Shown here piece after piece: positions 10,456-20,779 of a stretch of 64,000 nucleotides of DNA. This stretch comes from Micrasema longulum (lineage: Eukaryota; Arthropoda; Insecta; Trichoptera; Brachycentridae), in contig JAGVSM010003565.1 in the NCBI GenBank assembly GCA_022494885.1, positions 365,363 through 429,362 of the forward strand, read 5' to 3'. How positions within the stretch are numbered: position 1 is the stretch's first letter; every line of letters begins with the position of its first letter. The notes beneath the pieces were generated by a model. That model made no database searches, was not told where the DNA came from, and saw only the letters and a list, made by a program, of their open reading frames with translations. Both the position numbers and the translations under genes were made by a program.

Positions 10456-11819
10456 GAAAGAGCACGAGAATTGAAATGATTACAAGGAAGACAGAGACGC
10501 TTTTATGTGGCCGGTGTTTATGTGAACAAATGACAAAAACAAAAGAAACAAATCCGTTCAATCAGTCTGTTATTGGCAGTTAGCGGGAGTGCACGCTAGT
10601 TACAAGACTTGCGTTTATTAGGATTTTGTATGCCTAAATTATATAATAATTTTTATAAATAATGGAAAAGGTAACAGGTTTAACAGTATGTCTCTATGTT
10701 TTTTTTTCAAATGTCTCGATTTCAGAATATTCTGTTTTTTGCTTATGATAACATAATGTTCCATTACCGCGTGTAAAATAATTTTGTAGCGCAGCCTTTT
10801 AAAAGTTAAATAATCATAGTTGCACAAGATTAATAGGAAACGCGGTCTGCCTTGTCTTCAGACAAACGTATTCCCGTATTTCCTCGCTGGATGGCGCTAG
10901 AGCGATGATTCTTTTAAACATTATAAATATTTACCATTGGCATGTCCTTAAAGTTTTTTTTTTAAGGGAGCCATTAAAAGCTCCCAGTTTTATCTATCGT
11001 GTTCAAAATTTTTAAAAATAAATTCAAAAGCGCTTCAGTTTTGGGGTACGGAAATCAGGAATACGAGACCTCAATTTTGTCGATTTTAGTTAGATATATC
11101 AGTCCGACATTCAGTTGTCTCTTTCGCACAGTATCGTGAGGCATTTTTAAGAGAATGACAAAATAAACAATGTTCAAATACATTTTCATCAATCAAATAT
11201 TCTACATTAAAAAAAAAAACAACAAAATACGTTTTTAATTAATTATGCTTTTTAAAAGTTATTATCAGCTTTGATCATCTTTAATTTGCCTTCTTTCGAT
11301 AAATCATCAGATTAATTTTATGCCAATGTTGCTGTATCAAGTTTTATTTTGGCTAATAAAATTGATTAATCGACTGATTGTTACATCCATACATTAACAA
11401 TCATGGAAAAATTTGATAAAACCTTCCGTGTGCCCGCTTAATTATGAACAGGTATATTTTTAATGCAGTTTATCACATTATAATCACAAAACATTATTTG
11501 ATAAATTAATTTTATCAGTCATTCGGCGATGGCAAATAATTTAATAAGGAATTGTCAATAAGGTAATCATCCTAAAATATGAAAATATCACATACTACGA
11601 ATTTCGATAAAAATATGTGAAATGGATTAGAAAAAAAAAATTGTTTTAAAAATCAATATGGATATTATGGAAAATCGATTTCATTTATAATTGTTCAAAT
11701 AAAAATAACAATAATAACAAGAAAACGCGACATTATAAATCGTATCACTCGTGACGTCAAGATTCTGTTTTATCTACAATGTTTGGGATTTCCGCTTACT
11801 ATTTGTATGGGCCGGGCCG
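10456..11819. other. AT-rich spacer, nothing coding
   Basis: A small hairpin occurs at about 10966-10987 (GGGAGC...GCTCCC). Several long A runs are present. I see no gene or dispersed repeat. Confidence 0.45.
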
Positions 11820-11821
11820 TA

Positions 11822-12056
11822 AAGCTAGGGTTTCCTAGGACAGCGGTGCCCGTATCTTAACGGCCGTGGTGAACGGTGATGCGGTAAGCAGCCGTCGTAG
11901 TGGTGAATAGAGAGTGGTTTTATTTTTTAACGGTGTTATCAACACCATTTTTATAGGAAACCACTTTCTAATCACCGTTACGACGGCTGTCAACCGCATC
12001 ACTTTTCACTACGGCCGTTAAAATACGGGCACCGCTGTCCTAGGAAACCCTAGCTT
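11822..12056. mobile_element. Foldback MITE, 235 bp, TA-flanked
   Basis: Both ends start AAGCTAGGGTTTCCTAGG when read inward. The inverted arms are about 105 bp each, with a few mismatches, and include CAGCGGTGCCCGTAT. TA dinucleotides flank both ends (11820-11821 and 12057-12058), as expected for Tc1/mariner- or pogo-type target duplication. No coding capacity. No second copy is seen in the window. Confidence 0.85.
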
Positions 12057-12058
12057 TA

Positions 12059-12459
12059 TCGTCGCGTGGTTTTTACGAAGGATTTTGACGTTGTGCATCT
12101 CTGGGCACGCTACAATATTTATAGTCCTTTTCTCCAGAAATAATACACACAAAATACTTGTAAAATCGCAAATACTCGCATAATATTTATTTATTTTATT
12201 TTATTCAGAAAACGTACAGTCATACATAATAAGTATTAAAAACAACAATTTTTTAACATAAAAGACAAAATATTTTTTCAAAAATAATGCAAAAGATATA
12301 AACATTAAATGTGACAAAAAAAAGAATTTCAAGTGAGAAAATAATAATTGTTGACAGTTGCGTTTTCCATGGAGGTAATAAATAAAAATACCGAATGTAC
12401 ACTCCGAGCAATCCACGCACACACATGAACGCACATATAAAACATACACAAACATTTTA
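12059..12459. other. AT-rich spacer, nothing recognised
   Basis: Mostly A/T-rich DNA. An 84-codon open frame on the minus strand has random composition and is not called. Confidence 0.45.
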
Positions 12460-13330
12460 ATTTTATTATTTATTTATTTATACTTTTACATTCTTTGTAT
12501 TCTTTTTTTTATACAGAATAATGTTCCCTCACTGGGGTGTCCCGTGCCGAGGGAAACATTTTACAAAATGTGAAACATGCCTAAGATTAGCTATTTAACA
12601 AAGTAAACATAATAATAAAAATAAAAAAAAACCTAATTAATCCAATTAACCTAATTATAATTAACATAATTAACAATAAAAAACAAAAATATTTATAAAA
12701 AACATAACCAATTTTTACAGACCAATCAAAAAAATTCATAAACGGTGACATTTTACCTATTTGGCTTGATCCACTCATCGATCCGTGCGCAACCCACCTC
12801 CACTATCCATTTCTTAAAAGCAATTTTATATTGTGAAAACTTACTAATTGTCCTTATGGATAATGGAAGTATATTGTACACTTTAACCGAGTAGTAGGTC
12901 AATCCTCTTTGACCGAAGGTTGTATTTATTTTTTTATTTTTTTGAAGCATCAGGGTGGAGTATCTAGTAACTCTTGTATTTGTAACGGAATAATACATTA
13001 CATGCATCCACTCATCGATCCGTGCGCAACCCACCTCCACTATCCATTTCTTAATACCAATTTTATATTGTGAGAACTTACTAATTGTCCTTATGGATAA
13101 TGGAAGTAGATTGTACACTTTAACTGAGTAGTAGGCCAATCCTCTTTGACCGAAGGTTGTATTTATTTTTTTATTTTTTTGAAGCATCAGGGTGGAGTAT
13201 CTAGTAACTCTTGTATTTGTAACGGAATAATACATTACATGCTGCACATATACATAGCATAAACCACTCAAGATGCACATTCAGCAACTATCCCAAATAA
13301 TCGACTTCATGAAGAAATTTTCTGTACGAA
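12460..13330 (-). mobile_element. LINE-E 3' end with internal tandem duplication
   Basis: The minus strand encodes the LINE C-terminus NTTFGQRGLAYYSVKVYN...LPLSIRTISKF...KKWIVEVG. The coding block is present twice in frame and ends at about 12753. It is followed by the family 3' region (CACTGGGGTGTCCCGTGCCGAGG) and a TAAA repeat at about 12465. Other copies are at 7385-8500 and 26225-26720. Confidence 0.8.
12769..13242. repeat. Two-copy tandem repeat, 237-bp unit
   Basis: Copies 12769-13005 and 13006-13242 are equal in length and differ at only a handful of positions. The unit is 79 codons, so the duplication keeps the LINE-E frame open for 175 codons on the minus strand. Confidence 0.95.
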
Positions 13331-13410
13331 TGCAACGTGCAGTTAAAAATGTCTACATCAATACAGAGTCCATTATTATTTCTACAATATGAAAATAAAA
13401 AATTAAATAA

Positions 13411-13920
13411 ATGAAACAGAGCAATCTATTAATCTGTCTTCATTGGAGAGACGTAGAACTGAGAACCTTATATGCATTTTCAAAATACTTAACGCTTTAA
13501 GTGATGTCCCATCTCTGTTGCAATCAATTTCTTTTCATGTTCCCAACCGTGTCACCAGAAGTCAAAATTTGCTATTTATAAAATCTTCTAAGAGCAACTT
13601 TGGTTTTTATGCCCCAATGTCCAGAATGTGTAGATTAGTCAATTCATCACACGACTTGGAATTTTTTGGGATAGATCTTCCGGCTTTTCGTAGATCTCGT
13701 CGCGACTAAACAGTGTGGGATGAAGTTGGATTGGCATGGTTTAGCTCGAAATTTTTGGTCTTTCGTTTTTTTGAATATATTGTATACAATTATTGTTTTG
13801 CCCTTGTTTGTCTTTGCTAAATAGTTTTATGTTCTTTTTGTTCAGTTTCTTGCATTTATGTTTCTTCATGTAACTGTTGTAATTGGCTTAGGCCGTATAT
13901 AAAATAAATAAAAAAATAAA
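13411..13920 (+). mobile_element. LINE-D (Jockey-like) 3' end
   Basis: The plus strand reads [32 protein letters not shown], then [17 protein letters not shown] and LPAFRRSRRD to a stop near 13707. The 3' region ends AGGCCGTATATAAAATAAAT. It is nearly identical to the longer copy at 45240-46112 and is truncated at about 13411. Confidence 0.85.
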
Positions 13921-13980
13921 TATCATCTCTTAAAGTGCTGACAACTGTATACTTTACTCAATTACCCTTTTTTATAAAAC
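13921..13980. repeat. 60-bp flank shared with 46113-46172
   Basis: It starts TATCATCTCTTAAAGTGC and ends ATTACCCTTTTTTATAAAAC. It matches 46113-46172 at 57 of 60 positions. It lies beyond the TAAA tail of the LINE-D copy and is absent after the LINE-D copy ending near 52050. Confidence 0.9.
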
Positions 13981-14194
13981 AGACTAGAACTAGATTTGAG
14001 TTCTTGCTAAATAGATTAAACGAACACAATCGAAAATTTGATATCAATTATTGTAATTAGTCCGAATTAGATATGTATGTATTCATTATTATTTTTGTGT
14101 TTCGGTTTAGATATATTGTGAGGACAGAGAATTTTGATAAATAGGTGTGCGCATTTTTTTAAAAACGAAACAATTTAGGGACACGCCAATTGTA

Positions 14195-14525
14195 AATATC
14201 TATAATGTGTAAAAAAGAGCTCTGCGCTGGTTTGGACTTGTAGAGCGAATGGACAACGAAAGAACTGCTAAAAATATATACAATGCAAATGTTCATGGAT
14301 GCAAAAATAGAGGAAGACCGTGAAAGACATGGCATGACCAAATCCAATAAATAAATGAAAAAGGACATGGTTAAAGTCGGAATAATCGGCGCGCGTGCAT
14401 GAGAAAATCTATGAATGTAGAGGAAGCGAGATCTGAATGCAAAGTTAAAGTGATGTGGCGTTCTATCCTCTCTGCCTACTTTTACGGAGAAGCGGCGTGA
14501 TAGTTTGTTCTTGTTGTTGTTATTG
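14195..14525 (+). mobile_element. LINE-C (RTE-like) 3' end, decayed
   Basis: In broken plus-strand frames it matches the C-terminal block best seen at 35410-35735: a decayed 'FGHVERMD' motif, then a decayed EEARS.C and an L.SLPTF ending. It ends in a TTG-rich tail near 14500-14520. Several stops and an indel make it a pseudogene. Confidence 0.8.
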
Positions 14526-15689
14526 TAAAAAAACCATTTCTCTAGTGCCATAATTCAGAAAGAAAATACGTGAATACGTTTGTATGCAGAAAAGTCAGAC
14601 CGCGTTTCCAGCAAGATTAAACATAATTGAAAATACTTAAATAAATTAACTGAAAAATCTTTAGTAAAAACCGTCCAGATAAACGTAAAAAAGATGTAAC
14701 TTTTCATTGGTAAGTAGGTACTTGTTTATGATTGAATTCCAAATCTTAAAGTAATAGATGTTTAAATATTGAAATTAAGTACGTACCTAAGTACGTGTTT
14801 ATGTTTGAATTCCAAAACATAAAATAGTCTATTATTTTCAAATAATGAATTCTTTTAGCAAATGTCAAACTCTGCTCAGGGATGCACTCTAGTCAGGAAT
14901 GCGATTTTTTTTAAATGTATAGAATATTAGTTGATATTATTTTAGTATAACCAAAAATCCAGTTAAAAGAAATATATGGGTAGAAATTATAAGGAATCAA
15001 ATGAAATAATCTGATTGGGATCCATAAAAAAACGAATGTTGTTTGTAAGCATTAAAAAACAAACTTTTTTTTCCACCAAAAAATAACCTCCATCCATTTT
15101 TTTTGGATCAGCATTCTCGGCTAGCGCAATTCTGGTGATGGATAAAAAAACCCTCCTAACCTTTTAGTACTTAATAAATTGAAGATTTAATGAGCTATAA
15201 ACCTTTTCGTGGCAAAGATGTACAGTTATCTGAAAACCGCACGTAAATCGGTCCGGTAGTTATCGAGTCCATCGAGGAGAACCATTCAAACATTGCCTTT
15301 TACATATATAGATTAAACGTTTGTCATATTTTTTTAAGAATTTTTTTTGCAGGTTTGTCATTGCGCCAGTATGCTTTAAAAAAATATTAATACTGTTATA
15401 TGGCCGGTATGAATATGAGACTTTTTTACTAAAAATACTGCATATCTTATAGTGTTTGTTGTAGTAAATCTTCAGTATTAGTGTTATTGCTAAGTTGTGC
15501 CTATGAAATAATAGCTCATTGGTCAAAAATATCATCACGTTTTTCGGTTTTGAAATAAGTCGTTCGTGTAACAAAAAAAGCTTGTGTAGAAAATTAAAAA
15601 GTGTCTAAAATTTCAACTAACCGAGACCCGAAGGGCCGATTAAAGGAGGCGCCGAGGGCCGATTAAATAGAACCCAGAGGGCTGTGTCG
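14526..15689. other. Unassigned AT-rich region
   Basis: No gene is recognised. Near 15625-15672 the string AGGGCCGATTAAA occurs twice about 24 bp apart, a small local direct repeat. Confidence 0.45.
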
Positions 15690-15800
15690 CTGTTTCGGTG
15701 TATAAAGTGGCCACATGAACCAGCCAATGACAAGTCATAAGCCTTGTGGATGCCTAGACTTCCATATTACCTTCTCAAAATTTCTTCATTCTCTGTTATA
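15690..15800. mobile_element. MITE-A half copy
   Basis: It carries AAGTGGCCACATGAACC, CAATGACAAGTCATAAGCC and the terminal arm ending in CATTCTCTGTT. The left half is missing. Confidence 0.7.
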
Positions 15801-15807
15801 CTGATGT

Positions 15808-15989
15808 AATAACTTATATTTACATATAAGTTATTAAATAAAAAAATACTTGGTACACTTCCACTTATTAATTTACCAGTCTGAAGATGCCCATTAGAGG
15901 GTGAAAGCGCTAATTGGTCAAAATAAATAAGTGGAAGTGTACCAAGTATTTTTTAAATTAATAACTTATATGTAAATATAAGTTATTAA
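15808..15989. mobile_element. Hairpin element, inverted copy with ribozyme-like core
   Basis: Bases 15808-15870 and 15927-15989 are reverse complements (AATAACTTATAT...GGTACACTTCCACTTATT), except for a few bases. The centre carries CTGAAGA (15881), a GCCC/GGGT pair, GAAA (15903) and TTGGTC (15914). The right half equals the 113-bp element at 51792-51904. The left half is an inverted partial copy of its end. Related cores lie at 25400-25480 and 42955-43030. Confidence 0.8.
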
Positions 15990-16499
15990 CAATGGAATTC
16001 CATCAAGAATTGTCAATAAATAATTTAAATGAAACTCTGTTATACTATTTATTCCAATATAGACACTTTTACCATTAATCCCCAGCTATAATCTCTCAGA
16101 GTATCTACCTTCACATGATATTTCATAACGTTAAGGAGGTCCTTATAAAGTAGGTACACTCGATTCCCTTATAAAATATAAACACACATATTTGGTGCTC
16201 GTTGGTTACCTGACGCAAGCGCACACAGCCCCCCAGTATTCCATATTTGCCTTGGTTATCAGCAGACCCACTATTTACTTATGATAGCCTGGCAGTTTCC
16301 TCAGACGTACTACTCATCAGCGAGCGGGTGGTATAATTTTATTTTATTTTTCAAAACATTTACACCGTTTGTAAATTAAACCAATTTTGTTAATTTCTAT
16401 CTGCGTAATATGTGTATTGTCTGTCAAAAATAATAAGTACATTGTTAAGTGTCCACAATTAAAATTGAGCACAAAAAGTTAAACTAAATGGTAGGTTAC
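15990..16499. other. Unassigned, nothing recognised
   Basis: No ORF or repeat pairing could be supported in this stretch. Confidence 0.45.
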
Positions 16500-17625
16500 A
16501 ATATTGGAGTTTGTCCAAATGTTCATAGACAAAAGACTGGATTTCACCCCCTCGAGAGTCATTAAGATTAACAAATTACAACAGGGATGGAGAATACATT
16601 TATTTTTTTTATTTTTATATCGGAGTTGCATTATTTTTTACCTTGCTTATAATATACTAGGTTTAGATTTTTTAAAAAGGATCTTTATGCTATTATATTA
16701 CTTTATTTTAGCTTAACTGTTGGTATCAGGAAGGATATTATAATATGGGCCAATCAGGTACTTCTCAGCATTTGCTCATGTGGAGAGGAAACTACTTAAA
16801 ACTCTTCAGGAGAAGCCAGAGAAGACAGTAGTCAACAGGCCTTCCGTCCCACTAGAAGAGTTTTCGGCATTTTGTTCCCTACTTTGGTTTATCTTACCAA
16901 TTGCCTGCACTCATGTATGATACTACCTCTCTGTGAGTTCTTTATTACCTATCACCGATGGGATGTCGCAAAGATATTCACCTAGGATTCTGCATCCCGC
17001 CTCCAGCTGTTGTCTTTGAAAGCTGAAAAGGGGGCAATGCATCAACAGGTGACGGACATCTTGAGGAGTTTCATCTTCGCATGGGCAGCTGTCGATCTCG
17101 GAGAGCTTGAAGCGATGCAGGTAGCTCATGAATCGTGAATCCACCATGACCCGTGAGAATCTGGGTGAGCTCGTAGACAGTTTTCTGCATTCTCCTGAAA
17201 TAATAGGCTTGAAAATTGTAGGGAGCAGAATACCTTAAAATAATCCCTGTTGTAAATTGTTAATCTTAATGATTCCTTAAGGGTTGAAATCCAGTCTTTT
17301 GTCTACAAATATTTGGACAGACTCCAATATTGTAATAAAACCAACTGGCCCAATAAGAACTTTAAAAATAAGAAAAATGCCTAGTACGTGAAATAATTCA
17401 GTCAGATGATTTTTTTCACAACAATAAAGGTTTCAGCTCTTTAACTTCACTAAAATCAACAAATCGAAGAAATGTGGATGTTCAAACATAGGCACAAATG
17501 TTGAATGTTACACAGTGTGCAAAGTGGCCACTTAAACCAGCCAATGACAGGTCATAACTCCTGTAAATGAATAGACTTCCATATTCCCCTTTTTAAGGTA
17601 TTCCCCATCCCTGTTGTAATTTGTT
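16500..17625. mobile_element. MITE-A copy carrying a LINE insertion
   Basis: The left arm at 16500-16590 (AGACTGGATTTCACCCCC, then CAACAGGGATGGAGAA) and the block from 17235 (TCCCTGTTGTAAATTG, then GAAATCCAGTCTTTTGTC) are inverted relatives. The rest of the family body follows to 17625, ending CCATCCCTGTTG. The material between about 16600 and 17234 is foreign and includes a LINE fragment. Confidence 0.6.
16740..17215 (-). mobile_element. R1/Jockey-type LINE C-terminal relic
   Basis: On the minus strand YELTQILTGHGGF is followed, after a one-base frame change, by SYLHRFKLSEIDSCPCEDE and VRHLLMHCPLFSFQRQQL. The 'LT..LTGHG..YL.RF......C.C....D..HLL..CP.F' pattern is the zinc-binding tail of R1/I/Jockey reverse transcriptases. 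The frameshift shows it is inactive. Confidence 0.8.
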
Positions 17626-17883
17626 AAATGGTAGGTCATTCAAAAGAATATCTATAGAAATATTGATGTTCAAACAAAGGCAGATATTTTTCAGCTTTAC
17701 AAAAATCAACAAACGGAATGATTGAAGAAATAATTTTATTTTTTTTTAGAGGTTTTTTTTTAGGAGGCCTTTATTTTAGAGGTTAAAAACCATTATTCAA
17801 AACAAGGCCTGATTTTTTGGGCCTAGGAGAGTTGAAACAGCTTGTTTCAACTATCCTCTTTTAATTATTAATTAATTAATTAT

Positions 17884-18480
17884 TGGCGGCCTCCGTGGTG
17901 TAGTGGTCAAGAGGCTTGACTCACACACGGAAGGTTCCGGGTTCGATTCCCGGTGAGAACACAAAAAAATTAATGTGATTTTTCTCAAGCCTGGGTGTTT
18001 TGTGATGTAATTTACAACTTACACAATATTATTTTTGGTATGTGTATATATATTTACATATTTATACACACACAATTCTGGGTTTTATCCCAAGGGGGAG
18101 TAGGTATATTATTATTTATATCACTACAGAGATGGGTAGAATTTTTTGTTTCAAGATTATGGATATTCGAGCGAATACATAGATGGCGCTCCAAACGCTC
18201 TAGCGAAAGCTTTCCTTGTTTCATGACATATATACAAAAACCAAAAAATGTCACCGATATGGATATTCGCTAATAAGCGGAATGGGGAATGTTGTAGAAT
18301 TCTACATAAAAGTGGCCACTTGAACCCAACCTATGACAGGTCATAAGCCCTGTAAACGCTCGAATATCCATAATCTTGAAACAAAAAATTCTACCCATCT
18401 CTTTAGTGATATAAATAATAATTTACAACTGTTATTGGGGCTCCTGGTCTGTTGTTGTGCAAAAAAAAAAAAAAAAACAT
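17884..18480 (+). mobile_element. SINE2, tRNA-derived, interrupted
   Basis: The head has GTGGTGTAGTGGTCAAG (A-box region) and GGTTCCGGGTTCGATTCC (B box), followed by TTTCTCAAGCCTGGGTG. The 3' half resumes at 18419 (GGGGCTCCTGGTCTGTTG) and ends in a 17-base A run near 18464. Copies at 27590-27745 and 35776-35935 are uninterrupted, which defines the break. The head resembles tRNA-Val, but the acceptor ends do not pair, so this is not a real tRNA. Confidence 0.85.
18020..18418. mobile_element. 399-bp insertion in SINE2 with 12-bp target duplication
   Basis: TAATTTACAACT occurs at 18008-18019 and again at 18419-18430. Inside, a foldback of about 315 bp (arms starting near 18107 and ending near 18423) has TATATCACTA-AGAGATGGGTAGAA ends and a centre with AAGTGGCCACTT and GACAGGTCATAAGCC. 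It is therefore a MITE-A subfamily. About 85 bp to its left are not part of the foldback. Confidence 0.75.
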
Positions 18481-18947
18481 AAAAAAAAGTTTATTACTAT
18501 AATGTTTTGTGGTGTGAATTTAAACACCGAATTGTTGATTGTTCTTGTTTCAGAATGCCCAATTAATATAAAAATTAGTATTTGTTTAGTATTAGTATGT
18601 ATATAATTCTTTACATAGGATTCATGGAATCACTTATAAATGTCAGTTATAATAATACAACAATAAGTAAATTAAACCTAGCAGACGAATTAATTTAAAT
18701 CAACAAATAAAAATCAATAAACACGAATCTAATGCCAAGCTGCCCTTGTCCTGCAAATATTTTTCCACTCTATAGTAGCTCTTTCCAAACATCCCGTGCT
18801 TGACAAAATCATTGAAAAAAATTGTTGGCAAAACCTGAATATCAGGGGTCTAGTAGTGGGCACAACTAGCATATCTTTTTTTTTGTGTTGAACCTATGGA
18901 AACCTCTGTTTATCCTAAAACTAACAATATTTTCATGTACATACATT
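18481..18947. other. AT-rich spacer, nothing recognised
   Basis: No supportable feature between the SINE2 poly-A tail and the next foldback. Confidence 0.45.
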
Positions 18948-19500
18948 GTAACGACTATATTTCATCCTGCCCCATTTAAGTAGCGCGTGATTAAGCACGA
19001 GTCTAAATTACATGTTTGCTACGTTAAGATTCAGGCATGGCAATACCACGTTAGCCTGTGCATTTCAAGACAAATAAAAAGATCGCCCGTGACAAGCGGA
19101 GAAACGTGTAACGTGACAAAATCAAAGATGGTAATATACTATATATTTTTAATATGTTAAAAAATAAAATGGGTTGTTTAGAAGGCCTATAATTATGGAC
19201 AAAAATACATCATAAGATTCCGTGTTCTCGTAAGTTGAAACTACAATACGATTACAAATTCAAGTATATAGTACTTACATGCCGTAAGGCCATGCTTCCT
19301 ATATATAAAAGGACTACATCTTTGATTTCGTCACGTTACACGTTTCTCTTCTTGTCACGGGCGATCTTTTTGCTTTTTCTAGAAATGGACAGTCTGACGT
19401 GGTATTGCCATGCTTGAATCTTAACGTAGCAAAAATATCATTGCGACTCAAGCTTAATCACGCGCCACTTAAAAGGGGCAGGATGAAATATAGTCGTTAC
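18948..19500. mobile_element. Foldback element, 553 bp with about 195-bp arms
   Basis: Both ends read GTAACGACTATATTTCATCC inward. The inverted arms continue through GTGATTAAGC, GGCATGGCAATACCACG and GATCGCCCGTGACAAG with scattered mismatches. The middle of about 150 bp is unique. A 60-codon frame in the right arm is a by-product. There is no obvious target duplication. Confidence 0.85.
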
Positions 19501-19554
19501 AGCATCAAGTTTTCATAAATATATTGACATGCGACTGACAATTTATTGTTTTTT

Positions 19555-19860
19555 ATAACTTATCTCTAAGCGATTTTCGGGGACTCATATCGTAAATTGC
19601 TCATGCAGCTCTTTTCTGCAGCTCATAAACCGAATGAACATCTGCTGCACTCCACAGCAGTATACCGTAAGACACAACGCTGTAGTAGCTGAAATTGACT
19701 AATATACGAGTAGCTGTTTCTACATCAGTAAGATGTAGAATTTTTTAACAGCGTAGGCTGCGGAACGAAATCTGTTCGATAAATCAGCTAAATATGGACC
19801 TCATGGAAACTTACAGTCTAATTTTATGCCCAAAATACTGTGGTATCCACAAAATCTTAT
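19555..19860 (-). mobile_element. LINE-H RT fragment
   Basis: The minus strand, across frames, reads SILGIKLDCKF, then YLADLSNRFRSAAYAVKK, then FSYYSVVSYGILLWSAAD and VYELQKRAA, followed by a stop. This is the thumb/C-terminal region of a Jockey-clade reverse transcriptase. Frame changes and a stop make it non-functional. Confidence 0.8.
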
Positions 19861-20402
19861 AAACATAGTCTTTTTTCATTTAATTATAAATTGTTGGAAT
19901 TAAACCAATTTAATCATCATCTGATTGTTTCAAATTTGTGTCGAGTGTCTCGTACAAAAAAAATATTTTGATGTTAAAATTTGAGAAATGTGTGTATGTT
20001 TTCCTCCATGGATTAAATTTACGAGACTATTGTTTACTTAAAACATACCATTTAATCTGTAGAACGCAAACATAAATATTATTATCTCGTTTTCTGTAGG
20101 ATCACATGGTTTTATCTAAAAATACTACACGAAACACTATTTGATACGGGGTATATATTTTATCATATCTAATTTATAAAGATACCCCGTGGAAATCCAA
20201 AATATGATAAAATAATGATATTGTAGTAAGAGATTTGAAAAAGCCAGTTGCAGCTTGAACTTCAGACGTAAAATATCCGGATATAATGTTTAAAAGTATT
20301 ACGCGTTCTTTATGACAAAAGTGACTCAGATTCGTAGTGTTTCGAGAAATAGTGTGTTTTTCAAGTGCCAACAAGCTTAAATCTATATTTTTGTAAAGAA
20401 AA
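19861..20402. other. Unassigned AT-rich region
   Basis: No gene recognised. A 66-codon minus frame at 20174-20374 has no family resemblance that I can name. Confidence 0.4.
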
Positions 20403-20492
20403 TGTGTCGTCTAAAAATAATCACAATCAAACCCGAGACCTCTTGAATGGTAGGCAAACGCGCTGACCATTACACCACGAGGCCGACGAGGA
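20403..20492 (-). mobile_element. SINE1 head fragment
   Basis: The minus strand gives GGCCTCGTGGTGTAATGG, GGTCAGCGCGTTTGCC and GAGGTCTCGGGTTTGATTG, the tRNA-like head of SINE1 with A and B boxes. The body is missing here. An isolated SINE1-type tail in plus orientation lies at about 20660-20705. Confidence 0.8.
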
Positions 20493-20779
20493 TATAATTT
20501 AGTAGATATGATTTTAACGTGATTCCGATCCACTGTATTATTTAAAATGCAATAAAATCTGTGACTCGTTAATCCGGATATTTTTTGACAATAAGATTAG
20601 TTTATATATACCGAGGTAGCTTGTTCTGACTGAAATTACTGGAGTGCCGATAGAATGTAGTGTTCTATGCACTATTTGATGCGGGGTAGGTAAAGGAATG
20701 GACAATGAAAATGAAGTTATAAAATAAATTTTGGAGTACGAAAATTCAAATACCCAAATACAACAAAAAAAAAACCATC

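Noticed and set aside
10961..10988. Terminator-like hairpin followed by bases of low complexity
   Set aside because: This is eukaryotic DNA with no gene next to it. A single small hairpin carries no meaning here.
17884..17957. tRNA-like sequence that could be called a tRNA gene
   Set aside because: The acceptor ends do not pair, and the same block with the same downstream body occurs at two other sites, so it is a SINE head. The same reasoning applies to 20403-20492, 22525-22600 and 25795-25865.
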